64,000 nt of DNA from Achromobacter spanius (GTDB lineage: Bacteria > Pseudomonadota > Gammaproteobacteria > Burkholderiales > Burkholderiaceae_B): NCBI RefSeq assembly GCF_002812705.1, contig NZ_CP025030.1, positions 5,766,001-5,830,000 on the forward strand. Direction: 5' to 3'. Positions 1 through 12,789 of the stretch are shown piece by piece. Numbering within the stretch: position 1 is the stretch's first letter; each line of letters starts with the position of its first letter. The position numbers and the translations under genes were made by a program. The notes beneath the pieces are model-generated. The model did no database searches, had not been told where the DNA came from, and saw only the letters and a program-made list of their open reading frames with translations.

Positions 1-464
1 GGCTGGCCCTGGGCGGGCACGACCCGCTCATGCACGGCGGCGTCGGTGAACCGCGCGGTGCCGCGCTTGAACAAGCGCAGCACGTAGTCGGGCCACCAGC
101 CGCTGTGGCGGATGTCCTTGCCGCAGAAATTCGACAGACGGGCGATTTCGTACGCGTCGGCGCGCGGGTTGGCCAGGACGTCCTGGATTTCACGCGCCAG
201 TTCGGGCGTGACGCGCTCGTCGGCGTCGATGGACAACACCCAGTCGCCCGTCGCCAGGTTCAATGCGCGATTTTTCTGCGGGCCGAAACCGGGCCAGTCG
301 GCCGTGACCTCGACGCGCGCGCCCAAGGCCTGGGCCAATTCGACGGTGCCGTCGGTGCTGCCAGAATCCACCACGATGAATTCGTCGGCGAAGGATACGG
401 ACTTCAGGCAGGCGGCGATGTTCGCCGCTTCGTTCTTGGTGATGATGATGACTGATAGCTTCAT
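1..464 (-). CDS. WaaE-like family 2 glycosyltransferase (3' end outside window)
   Basis: A GT-A fold glycosyltransferase, probably adding a sugar to the LPS inner core at the cytoplasmic face of the inner membrane. The first 154 codons are present. They start MKLSVIIITKNE, followed by the nucleotide-sugar motif VVDSGSTDGT and a DxD-type metal motif in SIDADERV. A TDWPGFGPQKNRA stretch resembles the WaaE/KdtX group of LPS core glucosyltransferases. The ATG overlaps the TGA of the upstream deacetylase (ATGA, 461-464), so translation is probably coupled. The C-terminal part lies beyond base 1. The family is clear; the acceptor and the exact sugar are not. Confidence 0.85.
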   Translation of the reverse strand, partial: MKLSVIIITKNEAANIAACLKSVSFADEFIVVDSGSTDGTVELAQALGARVEVTADWPGFGPQKNRALNLATGDWVLSIDADERVTPELAREIQDVLANPRADAYEIARLSNFCGKDIRHSGWWPDYVLRLFKRGTARFTDAAVHERVVPAQGQ

Positions 465-1309
465 CCGCGATTCCTAAGACGCTTTTTCCAGGCTTTCCAG
501 GCATGGTAGCGAGGCCCCCAGAAGGGGTCGCGCGACAACCAGATGCGCCGGTTGAGCCAGCTTCCGCCCTGATTGCGCACGGCGAAACGATAGATGTGTT
601 GGGGGTCCGCGCCGGGCGTGTTCTGGCCGAAAGGGTCGGTCGTGTACAGGTGCGCAAAACCGGCTTGCCGGGCGGCCGCCACGTAGTCGGCGTCGAAGTA
701 GCCCTGCGGCCAGCAGAGGTGGTCGCTGACCGAACCCAGGCGCTGCACCAGGGCCTGGCGGGAATCGTGCAGTTCCTGCGCGATGTGGGCGCGCTTGGCA
801 TCCACGTCGCGGCCGCAGACCTTGTCCCAGCGGGTGTGGGTGTGGGTGTGCGAATGGAATTCGAAGGTGCCCGCGGCCTGCATGGCCTCGATCTCGCTCC
901 AGCGCAGCATGGCCTCGTCGCTGCGGCCCGACGCCACCAACTGCTTGCAGGCGTCGTGGTCGGGCGTGGCTGGCAACACGCCGCCCTGCCCCGCGTGCGG
1001 CCGCACCGGGCCATCGCCGATCCAGCCCGTGATGGTGAACAGCACCGCGCGCATGCCATGGCGCGCCAGGGCCGGATGCGCGTGCACCCAGTTATTCAAG
1101 TAGCCGTCGTCGAAGGTGATCAGCACGGAACGCTCGGGCACGGGCTGGCCGGCCAGATAGCCGGCAAACTGGGTGGCCGTCAGCGACTGGTAGCCCGCGC
1201 GTGCCAGACGCGCAAGCTGGGCGTCGAAGACCCCGGGCGTCGCCGCGATCATGCCGCCCGCGGGGGTGACATGGTGGTACATCAGCACGGGGACGTTGGG
1301 CGCGTTCAT
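461..1309 (-). CDS. polysaccharide deacetylase family protein
   Basis: A NodB-homology carbohydrate esterase (CE4-like) of 282 residues. It shows the metal/catalytic motif ITFDDGY near residue 90 and a His-rich second motif, FHSHTHTHTRWD, near residue 150. It would remove an N- or O-acetyl group from a surface glycan or LPS sugar; the substrate is inferred only from the flanking glycosyltransferases. The start MNAPNVPVLMYHH is chosen because its ATG overlaps the stop of the GT4 gene (ATGA, 1306-1309). No signal peptide is visible, so a cytoplasmic or membrane-associated role in core assembly is more likely than a periplasmic one. Confidence 0.85.
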   Translation of the reverse strand: MNAPNVPVLMYHHVTPAGGMIAATPGVFDAQLARLARAGYQSLTATQFAGYLAGQPVPERSVLITFDDGYLNNWVHAHPALARHGMRAVLFTITGWIGDGPVRPHAGQGGVLPATPDHDACKQLVASGRSDEAMLRWSEIEAMQAAGTFEFHSHTHTHTRWDKVCGRDVDAKRAHIAQELHDSRQALVQRLGSVSDHLCWPQGYFDADYVAAARQAGFAHLYTTDPFGQNTPGADPQHIYRFAVRNQGGSWLNRRIWLSRDPFWGPRYHAWKAWKKRLRNRG

Positions 1310-2406
1310 GCGGCGCGTTCCGCCAGCCACTTCAGGTAGATGGCTTCGGTGGTTTCGGCCAGGCGGGCAGGCGAAAACACGGCTTCTTCCCAGACCATCC
1401 TGCGGCCGGCTTCGCCCATGCGGCGGCGCAGCGCCGGGTCGTCGATCAGGCGTTGCAGCGCATCGGTCAGCGCCTGGGGGGTCTTCGGCGGCACCAAGAT
1501 GCCCGTGTCGCCGTTGCGGAACATTTCGGATACGCCCCCCACGTCGGTGCCCACCACAGGCAGGCCGCTGGCCTGGGCTTCAACATAGACCGTGCCCGAC
1601 GCTTCTTGCTGTGTGGCCAGCGCAAACACGTCGAACCCAGACAACAGATTGGGCACATCGCGGCGCATGCCCATCAAGTGGATGCGCTGTTGCAGCCCCA
1701 GCGTGGCCACGTATTCCTGCGTTTGCTCAAAGACCGGCGAGCCGCCCCCCACAAACACCAGATGCAGCTTCGGCCGACTAGCCATCAGCGGCACCATCGC
1801 ATCGATCAGGTCCTTGTGACCCTTGGTGGCGCGCATGACGGCCACACAGCCCACCACGACATCGTCATCGGTCAGGCCGAGTTCGTCGCGCAGGGTCGAC
1901 CGTTCGACGGGCGCCGGCAGCACGATCGGCGAATAGACCGTGGCCACCTTGTCGGCGGGCACCCCGCGCTGGATCAGGTATTTGCGCACATGCTCGCTGA
2001 CGGCCGTGACGCGATGCGGCAGCCAGGTGTAGGACCACATCGAACCGACCTTGTTCGACAGATGACGAGTCCGCACGATCAGCGGCGTGCCGGCCAGGCG
2101 GCCGCTCATGCCCGCGATGACCGTGTCGCGCCGGCTATGCGTGTTAAGCACGTCAAAGCGCCCTTCCCGCAATATCCGGCGGACGGTGGCCACGCCCTTG
2201 AAGTAATTCACCGGGCCGTCCATGTCGACCTTGTGCACCGTGAAGCCGGCGTCTGTCAGGCGCTCGACCAGCAAGGCCCGCGATTGGCAGATGGCTTCAA
2301 CATGGTGGCCTCGCGCACGCATGGCCGTCATTTCCTTGAAGATCCGCCCCTCTTGGCCCCCGAAACTGGTGGCCGCTTCCGAATGGACGATACGCAGGCT
2401 TCGCAT
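1306..2406 (-). CDS. family 4 glycosyltransferase, probably LPS core
   Basis: A GT-B fold retaining glycosyltransferase of 366 residues. The N-terminal acceptor domain begins MRSLRIVHSEAATSFGGQE. The C-terminal half carries the nucleotide-sugar region VYVEAQASGLPVVGTDVGG, whose spaced acidic residue and glycine-rich turn are typical of GT4. No membrane segment is visible. The ATG at 2406 shares one base with the dnaE stop (TGATG); a TTG one codon upstream is the alternative start. With the two downstream genes it forms a short surface-sugar cassette at the end of the dnaE transcription unit. The specific linkage cannot be read from sequence. Confidence 0.88.
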   Translation of the reverse strand: MRSLRIVHSEAATSFGGQEGRIFKEMTAMRARGHHVEAICQSRALLVERLTDAGFTVHKVDMDGPVNYFKGVATVRRILREGRFDVLNTHSRRDTVIAGMSGRLAGTPLIVRTRHLSNKVGSMWSYTWLPHRVTAVSEHVRKYLIQRGVPADKVATVYSPIVLPAPVERSTLRDELGLTDDDVVVGCVAVMRATKGHKDLIDAMVPLMASRPKLHLVFVGGGSPVFEQTQEYVATLGLQQRIHLMGMRRDVPNLLSGFDVFALATQQEASGTVYVEAQASGLPVVGTDVGGVSEMFRNGDTGILVPPKTPQALTDALQRLIDDPALRRRMGEAGRRMVWEEAVFSPARLAETTEAIYLKWLAERAA

Positions 2407-5400
2407 CAATAGGTCACCTCAACTCCGTCGGGTTTGGTCCAGGCATTCAGGTTTTCCAGCAGCGTGTCGGCCATGCGTACGCGCCACTCTTCGCCCAGCC
2501 GGACGGTGCAATGGTAATTATTCTTGGTGTAGACGATATCGACGGGCACGCCCGGAATGCCGTTCTCGGGTTCAGCCCGGAACGGGTTCAGCATCTGGCG
2601 CAAACGGGCGGCGTCGGCCGAGCCATTGAGCTTGACGCGCAACGACTTGGCGCGCGCTTCGCGGGCCAGTTGCAGGTCGTACAGTTGCTCGGCCACGATG
2701 CGCATGCCGCCGGAGTAGTCGTCATTGCTGACCTTGCCCTGCACGATGACGAGTTGGTCTTCGCGCAACCGGTTGCGATGCTTTTCGTAGAGCTCGTTGA
2801 ACACCGAGATCTCGACCTGCGCGGTGCCGTCATCCAGCACGGCAAACACCATCTTGCCGCGCCGCGTCATCATGACGCGCACGCTGGCCAGCACGCCGCA
2901 CATCCATTGCAGATCGCGCTGCGGTTCCACGCGCGCCAACTGCATCGGCACGATGCGGCGCACTTCGTCGCGCCAGGCGTCGAACAGGTGGCCGCTGTAG
3001 TAGTAGCCCAGCGCGGATTTTTCTTCCGTCAGCTTCTTGTGCAGGTCCCAGGGCGCCACCTTGGCCAGTTCGCCCGCGACGACGTCACCACTGTCGTCAC
3101 CGAACAGCGAAGCCTGGTTGGCGCTGCGCGCGGCCTGTTCCGCAGCTTCCATGGCGGTGGGCACCGACGCCAGCATCGCGGCGCGGTTGGGCTCGATGGT
3201 GTCGAACGCGCCCGCCTTGATCAGCGCCTCGATGGTGCGGCGGTTCACCGCCTGCTTGCCCACGCGGCGGCAGAAGTCGAACAGGTTCAGGAACGGGCCG
3301 CCTTCCTTGCGGGCGCGCAGAATGTCTTCGACCGCGCCCTGCCCCGTGCCCTTGACGGCGCCCAGGCCATAACGCATGGTGCGCGGCGGCTTGCCTTTTT
3401 CGGTGTACTTGTCCTTGACCGGTTCGAAGCGGTAGCCCGAAAAATTGACATCGGGCGGCAACACTTCAACGCCGTTGTCCTGGGCATCGCGGCAGAAAAT
3501 CTGCACCTTGTCCGTGTCGTCCATATCGGACGACATGGTGGCGGCCAGGAATTCGGTGGGGTGATAGGCCTTGAGCCAGGCGGTCTGGTACGAAATCAGC
3601 GCGTAGGCGGCCGAGTGCGACTTGTTGAAGCCGTAGCCCGCGAACTTTTCCATCAGGTCGAACAGCTTGACCGCCAGGTCCGGGTCGTGGCCCTTTTCCT
3701 TGGCGCCCTGTTCGAACAACTCGCGGTGCTTGGCCATTTCTTCGGGCTTTTTCTTGCCCATGGCGCGGCGCAACAGGTCGGCGCCACCCAGCGAATAGCC
3801 CCCGATGATCTGCGAGATCAGCATCACCTGTTCTTGGTAGACGATGACCCCGTAGGTGCTCTTCAGCGTGCTTTCCAGGTCGTTGTGGAAATAGTCCACC
3901 GCGGCGCGGCCGTGCTTGCGGTTGACGAAGTCGTCCACCATGCCTGATTCCAGCGGCCCCGGACGATACAGGGCCAGCATGGCGATGATGTCTTCGAACG
4001 TGTTCGGCCGCAGCTTCTTCAGCAGCTCTTTCATGCCGCGCGATTCCAGCTGGAACACGGCAGTGGTGTTGGCGTCGCACAGGATCTTGTAGGCGGCCGG
4101 GTCGTCCAGTTCAAGCGCCATGACATCGAAGTCGCGCTTGTCCTCGTTGAACTGGCGCACGTAGCGCACGGCCCAGTCCAGGATGGTCAGGTTGCGCAGG
4201 CCCAGGAAGTCGAACTTGACCAGGCCGGCGGCTTCGACGTCGTCCTTGTCGAACTGCGACACCGCGCTGTTTTCCTGACCCGGCTGGCAATACAGCGGGC
4301 AGAAATCCGTCAGCTTGCCGGGCGCGATCAGCACGCCGCCCGCGTGCATGCCGATGTTGCGGGTCAGGCCTTCCAGCGGCTTGGCCAGGTCGACCAGCGC
4401 GCGCACTTCTTCTTCCTGTTCGTAGCGGTCCTTGAAGGCGGGTTCGTCCTTCAGGGTGCGTTCCAGCGTCCAGGGGTCCATCGGGTTGAACGGGATCAGC
4501 TTGGACAGGCCGTCGCAGAACATATAGGGCATGTCCAGCACGCGGCCGGCGTCACGCACCACGGCCTTGGCGCCCAGCGTGCCGAAGGTGGCGATCTGGC
4601 TCACGGCGGCGCGGCCGTACTTTTCCTTGACGTAGTCGATGACCCGTTCGCGGTTGTCCTGGCAGAAATCGATATCGAAGTCGGGCATGGAGACCCGTTC
4701 TGGGTTCAGGAAGCGCTCGAACAGCAAGTCATAGCGGATGGGGTCCAGGTCGGTGATGCCCAGCGCGTAGGCCACCAGCGACCCCGCGCCCGAGCCCCGG
4801 CCCGGGCCCACGGGCACGCCGTTGTTCTTGCCCCAGTTGATGAAGTCCTGAACGATCAGGAAGTAGCCCGGGAAGCCCATCTGGATGATGGTCTTGCATT
4901 CCCAGCGCAGGCGCTCGTAGTACTGCTCGCGCTTGGATTCGCGTTCGGCAGCGTCCGGGAACAGGAACGCCATGCGCTTTTCCAGGCCCTCTTCCGACAA
5001 CTGGACCAGGTAGTCGTCCAGCGTTACGCCGTCGGGCGTGGGGAAGTTGGGCAGGCGCGGCTTGCCCAGCACCAGGCTCAGGTTGCAGCGCTTGGCGATT
5101 TCAACCGTGTTGGCCAGCGCCGAGGGCACGTCGGCGAAGCGGCGCGCCATTTCCTCGGAACTGAGCAGGTACTGCTCTTTGGTGAAGCGGCGCACGCGGC
5201 GCGGGTTGGCCAGGATTTCGCCTTCGGCGATGCAGACGCGGGCCTCGTGCGCCTGAAATTCGTATTCGTCCAGGAATTGAACGGGGTGCGTGGCCACCAC
5301 CGGCAGGCCGGCTTCGCCCGCCAGCCGCATGGCGGCCTGCGTGTAGGCTTCGTCGCCGTCCATGCCGGCGCGCTGCAATTCAATGTAGTAGCTGCCTGGG

Positions 5401-5897
5401 AACAGATGCGCCCATTGGCGCGCCAACGCCAGCGCCGACACCGCGTTGCCCGCGTCCAGGGCCTGGCCGACGTCGCCCATGCGGCCGCCCGACAGTGCGA
5501 TCAGGCCCTGCTGGCCTTGCAGCCATTCCCGACGGACCTCCGCGCGGCCCTTGCCCTGGTTCGTCAGGAACGCCTTGGACAGCAGCTCGCACAGGTTCAG
5601 ATAGCCCTGATGGTTGCGCACCAGCAACAGCAAGCGGAACGGCTTGGACGGGTCATCATCATTGCTCAACCAGACATCACAGCCGGCAATGGGTTTGACC
5701 CCCGCGCCGCGTGCGCCTTTGTAGAACTTGATCAGGCCGAAAAGGTTGGACAGGTCGGTCAGCGCCACGGCGGGCTGGCCCAGCTTGGCCACGCGCTTGA
5801 TCAGGTCGGGAATGCGCACAATACCGTCCACCACCGAAAACTCGGAGTGGACACGCAGATGCACAAAGGGGGTCGGGTTTGTTACGGCTTCGGACAT
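2406..5897 (-). CDS. dnaE: DNA polymerase III alpha subunit
   Basis: The catalytic subunit of the replicative polymerase, 1163 residues, the normal size for DnaE1. In order it has an N-terminal PHP domain (about residues 8-220, FVHLRVHSEFS, lacking the full metal set, as in the E. coli type), a family C polymerase core with GPGRGSGAGSL near 365 and the catalytic aspartates in PDFDIDF near 405-411, and the fingers with RPGPLESGMV. Beta-binding, OB-fold and C-terminal domains follow. The start MSEAVTNPTP follows a 161-bp intergenic gap shared with divergent lpxO. The stop is coupled to the downstream GT4 gene. Confidence 0.98.
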   Translation of the reverse strand: MSEAVTNPTPFVHLRVHSEFSVVDGIVRIPDLIKRVAKLGQPAVALTDLSNLFGLIKFYKGARGAGVKPIAGCDVWLSNDDDPSKPFRLLLLVRNHQGYLNLCELLSKAFLTNQGKGRAEVRREWLQGQQGLIALSGGRMGDVGQALDAGNAVSALALARQWAHLFPGSYYIELQRAGMDGDEAYTQAAMRLAGEAGLPVVATHPVQFLDEYEFQAHEARVCIAEGEILANPRRVRRFTKEQYLLSSEEMARRFADVPSALANTVEIAKRCNLSLVLGKPRLPNFPTPDGVTLDDYLVQLSEEGLEKRMAFLFPDAAERESKREQYYERLRWECKTIIQMGFPGYFLIVQDFINWGKNNGVPVGPGRGSGAGSLVAYALGITDLDPIRYDLLFERFLNPERVSMPDFDIDFCQDNRERVIDYVKEKYGRAAVSQIATFGTLGAKAVVRDAGRVLDMPYMFCDGLSKLIPFNPMDPWTLERTLKDEPAFKDRYEQEEEVRALVDLAKPLEGLTRNIGMHAGGVLIAPGKLTDFCPLYCQPGQENSAVSQFDKDDVEAAGLVKFDFLGLRNLTILDWAVRYVRQFNEDKRDFDVMALELDDPAAYKILCDANTTAVFQLESRGMKELLKKLRPNTFEDIIAMLALYRPGPLESGMVDDFVNRKHGRAAVDYFHNDLESTLKSTYGVIVYQEQVMLISQIIGGYSLGGADLLRRAMGKKKPEEMAKHRELFEQGAKEKGHDPDLAVKLFDLMEKFAGYGFNKSHSAAYALISYQTAWLKAYHPTEFLAATMSSDMDDTDKVQIFCRDAQDNGVEVLPPDVNFSGYRFEPVKDKYTEKGKPPRTMRYGLGAVKGTGQGAVEDILRARKEGGPFLNLFDFCRRVGKQAVNRRTIEALIKAGAFDTIEPNRAAMLASVPTAMEAAEQAARSANQASLFGDDSGDVVAGELAKVAPWDLHKKLTEEKSALGYYYSGHLFDAWRDEVRRIVPMQLARVEPQRDLQWMCGVLASVRVMMTRRGKMVFAVLDDGTAQVEISVFNELYEKHRNRLREDQLVIVQGKVSNDDYSGGMRIVAEQLYDLQLAREARAKSLRVKLNGSADAARLRQMLNPFRAEPENGIPGVPVDIVYTKNNYHCTVRLGEEWRVRMADTLLENLNAWTKPDGVEVTY

Positions 5898-6058
5898 AGC
5901 GGGAATTGTACCCAGGGATCACGGTCCAAGCCCCTGCGTCCGTAATTTTGAAATCGGCGCCACACGGAAGCTGAAGGGGATCGTAAGGCGAACTTCAGGG
6001 ACGTTGTGTAACAATACAGGGTCGATCTGACCCATCTGTCGCAGGACGACGTTTACGT

Positions 6059-6958
6059 ATGAAATGGTTAATACCCGGGATATGGCTGGCCGCCATCCTG
6101 TTTGCGCACTTCCGAGGCCGAGTCAAACTGCCGCTGGGCCGGCAACTGCTGGACCACTCGGTACTGCTTGCCCCCGTCAACGCCTTCATGGTGTTGGCCT
6201 CGCGGGTGCCGTCCACCCCCTACCTGACGACCAGCGAAATCGCCGAACTCAAGGTGCTGGACGACAACTGGGAGACGATCCGCGAAGAAGCCGTTCAAAT
6301 GGCGGAAATGCAGCGGATCCGAGCCGCCGACGCCCATAACGACATCGGCTTCAATTCTTTCTTCAAATATGGCTGGAAGCGGTTCTACCTGAAGTGGTAT
6401 GACGCCCGCCACCCCTCCGCCGAAGAACTCTGCCCCAAGACCGTCGCCATTCTGAAGACGCTGCCCAAGGTCAAGGCCGCGATGTTCGCCGAACTCCCCC
6501 CGGGCGGCCAGTTGAATCCTCACCGCGACCCGTTTGCCGGATCGCTGCGCTACCACCTGGGCCTGGTGACGCCCAACGATGACCGCTGCCACATCATCGT
6601 CGACGGCGAATCCTATAGCTGGCGTGATGGCGAAAGCGTGGTGTTCGACGAAACCTACGTGCACGAGGCCTACAACCACTCGGAGCAGAACCGCATCATC
6701 CTGTTCTGCGACGTGGAGCGTCCGCTGAAATGGCGTTGGGCCGAAGCGTTCAACCGCTGGTTCGGGCGCGTGGTGATGTCGGCGGCCAGTTCGCCCAACG
6801 ACGGCGGCGACCAAACCGGCGCCATCAACCGGCTGACGCACGCGCACTGGGTCATCGACCAGAAGCGCAAGGCGTTCAAGACGTGGAACCGCACGGCCTA
6901 CAAGGTGACCAAGTTCGCCCTGATTGCGCTGGTGGTCGTGGGCTTCATCGCCATCTGA
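6059..6958 (+). CDS. lpxO: lipid A hydroxylase LpxO-type aspartyl/asparaginyl beta-hydroxylase
   Basis: A 299-residue Fe(II)/2-oxoglutarate dioxygenase that would 2-hydroxylate a secondary acyl chain of lipid A. The layout fits LpxO: an N-terminal membrane anchor (about residues 3-18), the hydroxylase core with LNPHRDPFAG giving the HxD pair, a distal His in VHEAYNHS, and a second hydrophobic segment at the extreme C terminus (FALIALVVVGFIAI). It is divergent from dnaE and convergent with hrpA. Its proximity to LPS sugar genes agrees with an envelope role. The acyl position modified is unknown. Confidence 0.88.
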   Translation: MKWLIPGIWLAAILFAHFRGRVKLPLGRQLLDHSVLLAPVNAFMVLASRVPSTPYLTTSEIAELKVLDDNWETIREEAVQMAEMQRIRAADAHNDIGFNSFFKYGWKRFYLKWYDARHPSAEELCPKTVAILKTLPKVKAAMFAELPPGGQLNPHRDPFAGSLRYHLGLVTPNDDRCHIIVDGESYSWRDGESVVFDETYVHEAYNHSEQNRIILFCDVERPLKWRWAEAFNRWFGRVVMSAASSPNDGGDQTGAINRLTHAHWVIDQKRKAFKTWNRTAYKVTKFALIALVVVGFIAI

Positions 6959-6976
6959 ACGGTAGACATCGTGATT

Positions 6977-7002
6977 GGGCGGATGGCACGTGCCACCCGC
7001 CC
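6977..7002. terminator. 26-bp near-perfect palindrome between convergent genes
   Basis: The arms GGGCGGATGGCAC and GTGCCACCCGCCC form a 13-bp stem with one mismatch, 18 bases after the lpxO stop and 14 bases from the hrpA stop. It has no loop sequence and no clear T tract. It could end both converging transcripts as a bidirectional hairpin, or be a protein-binding palindrome centred on CACGTG. Confidence 0.5.
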
Positions 7003-7015
7003 GTTCAAGCCACCT

Positions 7016-11050
<4,035 letters not shown>

Positions 11051-11179
11051 GTACGATAGTCCGGTTAGCCGGGCATTATAAATTTCTATGGCCTCCCTGC
11101 CTGAGCCCCCCCGCGAGCGCATTGAAATCCGGCACGAAATTAGCGCTGATTTCCCGCCTGTGCATCGCCCCGTCGGCCA

Positions 11180-11185
11180 TATAAT
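11180..11185 (+). promoter_or_regulatory. candidate -10 element of argA
   Basis: A perfect TATAAT sits 88 bases before the argA ATG in the hrpA-argA divergent region. No convincing -35 lies 16-18 bases upstream (CCTGTG is the nearest), so the promoter may need an activator. A start near 11191 would put two hairpins and the whole argA leader into the transcript. Confidence 0.45.
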
Positions 11186-11192
11186 TTCGCCA

Positions 11193-11238
11193 CGCCGTCA
11201 TGCGACGGCGCTATGACGCGGCAAGGCGCCGCGTTTTT
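11193..11238 (+). promoter_or_regulatory. argA leader: mutually exclusive hairpins with intrinsic terminator
   Basis: Hairpin 1 is CGCCGTC-ATGC-GACGGCG (11193-11210). Hairpin 2 is CGCGGC-AAGGC-GCCGCG (11217-11233), followed immediately by TTTTT (11234-11238), the form of an intrinsic terminator. CGGCGC at 11206-11211 can instead pair with GCGCCG at 11226-11231, which would break both hairpins. No gene on this strand ends upstream (hrpA is divergent), so the terminator can act only on the argA transcript itself. An ATG in the loop of hairpin 1 opens an out-of-frame reading frame beginning MRRRYDAARRR (11200-11433). It has no Shine-Dalgarno sequence, so its translation is doubtful. Confidence 0.5.
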
Positions 11239-11267
11239 ACCGACTCTCAGGAATCCCTCCGCCCATC

Positions 11268-12626
11268 ATGCCCGACCTGGAACCAGACACCGTCTCCGCC
11301 CTTGAAGCCCCGGAATTCGCAGCCGCGCAGTTCGTCCGATGGTTTCGCGACGTCGCGCCCTATGTGCATGCGTTCCGAGGCAAGACCTTCGTGGTGGCGT
11401 TCGGCGGCGAACTGGTTCAGGCCGGTGCGCTGAATACGCTGGTGCAGGACTTGTCGCTGCTGTCGTCCCTGGGCATCCGGCTGGTGCTGGTGCACGGCTC
11501 GCGTCCACAGGTCAATGAGCAACTGCGTTTGAAGGGCTATACCCAGCAGTTCGACCGCGGTCTGGCGCCCACCGACGCCGCCGCGCTGGAATGCGCCAAG
11601 GAAGCCGCGGGCGAAATCCGCCTGGACATCGAAGCGGCGTTCAGCCAGGGCTTGCCCAACACCCCGATGTCGCACGCGCACATCCGCGTCATTTCCGGCA
11701 ACTTCGTCACGGCCCGGCCCACCGGGGTACTGGAAGGAATCGATTACAAGCACACCGGCCAGGTCCGCAAGATCGACGTCGAGGCGCTGAAGTTCGCCAT
11801 CGAGAAAGGTTCGTCGGTGGTGCTGCTGTCGCCGCTGGGCTTCTCGCCGACGGGCGACGCCTTCAACCTGGCCATGGAAGACCTGGCCACCAGCGTGGCC
11901 GTTGCGCTGCGCGCTGAAAAGCTGATCTTTCTGTCCAGCTCGCAAGGCGTGCTGAACGATGACGGCACGCTGGACACCGAACTGGCCCGCGTGGATGCCG
12001 ATGCCCTGCTGGCGGGCGGCGAACTCGACGAGGAAACCCACGCCTTCCTGCAATACGCATCGCTGGCGGTCAAGCGCGGCGTGGCCCGCGCCCACCTGCT
12101 GCCGTTCGCGCTGGATGGCAGCGTGCTGCTGGAAATCTTTACCCACGACGGCGTGGGCACCATGGTGGTGGAAGACACGCTGGACGATCTGCGCGCCGCC
12201 ACGATCGACGACGTGGGCGCCATTCTGAGCCTGATCGAACCCTTGGAAGCAGACGGCACCCTGGTGCCGCGCCCGCGCAGCGTGATCGAGCGCGACGTGG
12301 AAAACTTCACGGTGCTGGAGCACGACGGCGTGATCTACGGCTGCGCCGCGCTGCATACCTTCGCCGACGAGCAGATGGCCGAAATGGCCTGCCTGATCGT
12401 GCACCCGGAATGGCAGGGCTCCGGCGAAGGCGAAATCCTGCTGCGCCACATGGAATCACGCGCCCGCGCCACCGGCGCCAAGCGGCTGTTCGTGCTGACC
12501 ACGCGCACGTCGCACTGGTTCATCAAACGCGGCTTCGTGCAAGGCGGCATTACCGACCTGCCGCGCGAAAAGCAAAACAACTACAACCGGTCGCGCAACA
12601 GCCTGGTGTTCATCAAGAAGCTGTAA
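11268..12626 (+). CDS. argA: N-acetylglutamate synthase
   Basis: This enzyme acetylates glutamate from acetyl-CoA, the first step of arginine synthesis, and is normally inhibited by arginine. It has 452 residues: an amino-acid-kinase-like regulatory domain (about 30-285, with FVVAFGGELV and VLVHGSRPQ) followed by a GNAT acetyltransferase domain (about 300-445, with the acetyl-CoA loop HPEWQGSGEGEILL). It starts MPDLEPDTVSALE, the first ATG after the structured leader. It is monocistronic, followed by a tandem repeat and a hairpin. Other arg genes lie at 45-54 kb. Confidence 0.96.
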   Translation: MPDLEPDTVSALEAPEFAAAQFVRWFRDVAPYVHAFRGKTFVVAFGGELVQAGALNTLVQDLSLLSSLGIRLVLVHGSRPQVNEQLRLKGYTQQFDRGLAPTDAAALECAKEAAGEIRLDIEAAFSQGLPNTPMSHAHIRVISGNFVTARPTGVLEGIDYKHTGQVRKIDVEALKFAIEKGSSVVLLSPLGFSPTGDAFNLAMEDLATSVAVALRAEKLIFLSSSQGVLNDDGTLDTELARVDADALLAGGELDEETHAFLQYASLAVKRGVARAHLLPFALDGSVLLEIFTHDGVGTMVVEDTLDDLRAATIDDVGAILSLIEPLEADGTLVPRPRSVIERDVENFTVLEHDGVIYGCAALHTFADEQMAEMACLIVHPEWQGSGEGEILLRHMESRARATGAKRLFVLTTRTSHWFIKRGFVQGGITDLPREKQNNYNRSRNSLVFIKKL

Positions 12627-12650
12627 TGCCGGCTGAAGTCGTTGGCAGCA

Positions 12651-12714
12651 CCGGCTGACCGCAGCATCGGCTGACCGCAGCGACGGCTGACCGCAGCACC
12701 GGCTGACCGCAGCA
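12651..12714. repeat. four tandem 16-bp repeats after argA
   Basis: Four consecutive copies of a CCGGCTGACCGCAGCA-type unit (12651, 12667, 12683, 12699), differing at one or two bases. They begin 25 bases after the argA stop and are preceded by a degenerate GCCGGCTGAAG copy. Each unit contains TGA; 16 is not divisible by three, so TGA falls in all three frames across the array. Confidence 0.9.
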
Positions 12715-12721
12715 TCTGAAG

Positions 12722-12750
12722 GGGCTTGGCGCCTGTGCGGCGCCAAGCCC
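12722..12750 (+). terminator. 12-bp stem-loop after argA repeats
   Basis: GGGCTTGGCGCC (12722-12733), a TGTGC loop and GGCGCCAAGCCC (12739-12750) make a perfect stem. No U tract follows (GCTAAAATAC), so it may be a Rho-assisted or RNA-protecting 3' end rather than a classical terminator. Confidence 0.5.
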
Positions 12751-12752
12751 GC

Positions 12753-12758
12753 TAAAAT
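12753..12758 (+). promoter_or_regulatory. candidate -10 of yggX
   Basis: TAAAAT lies 32 bases before the yggX ATG, directly after the argA hairpin. A similar TAAAAT stands before argG. No good -35 is seen because the hairpin occupies that position. Confidence 0.3.
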
Positions 12759-12789
12759 ACGGCGTTATTCCTATTTTCGGCAGCGAACC

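Noticed and set aside
2511..3947. Long open frame antisense to dnaE (478 codons); similar long frames oppose hrpA, aidB, potF, tonB and others
   Set aside because: GC-rich coding DNA leaves long open frames on the other strand. These have no family motifs, are rich in His, Arg and Gln, and lie wholly inside well-recognised genes.
11200..11433. 77-codon frame as an ordinary gene
   Set aside because: It overlaps argA out of frame and lacks a ribosome-binding site. It is kept only as a possible leader frame.
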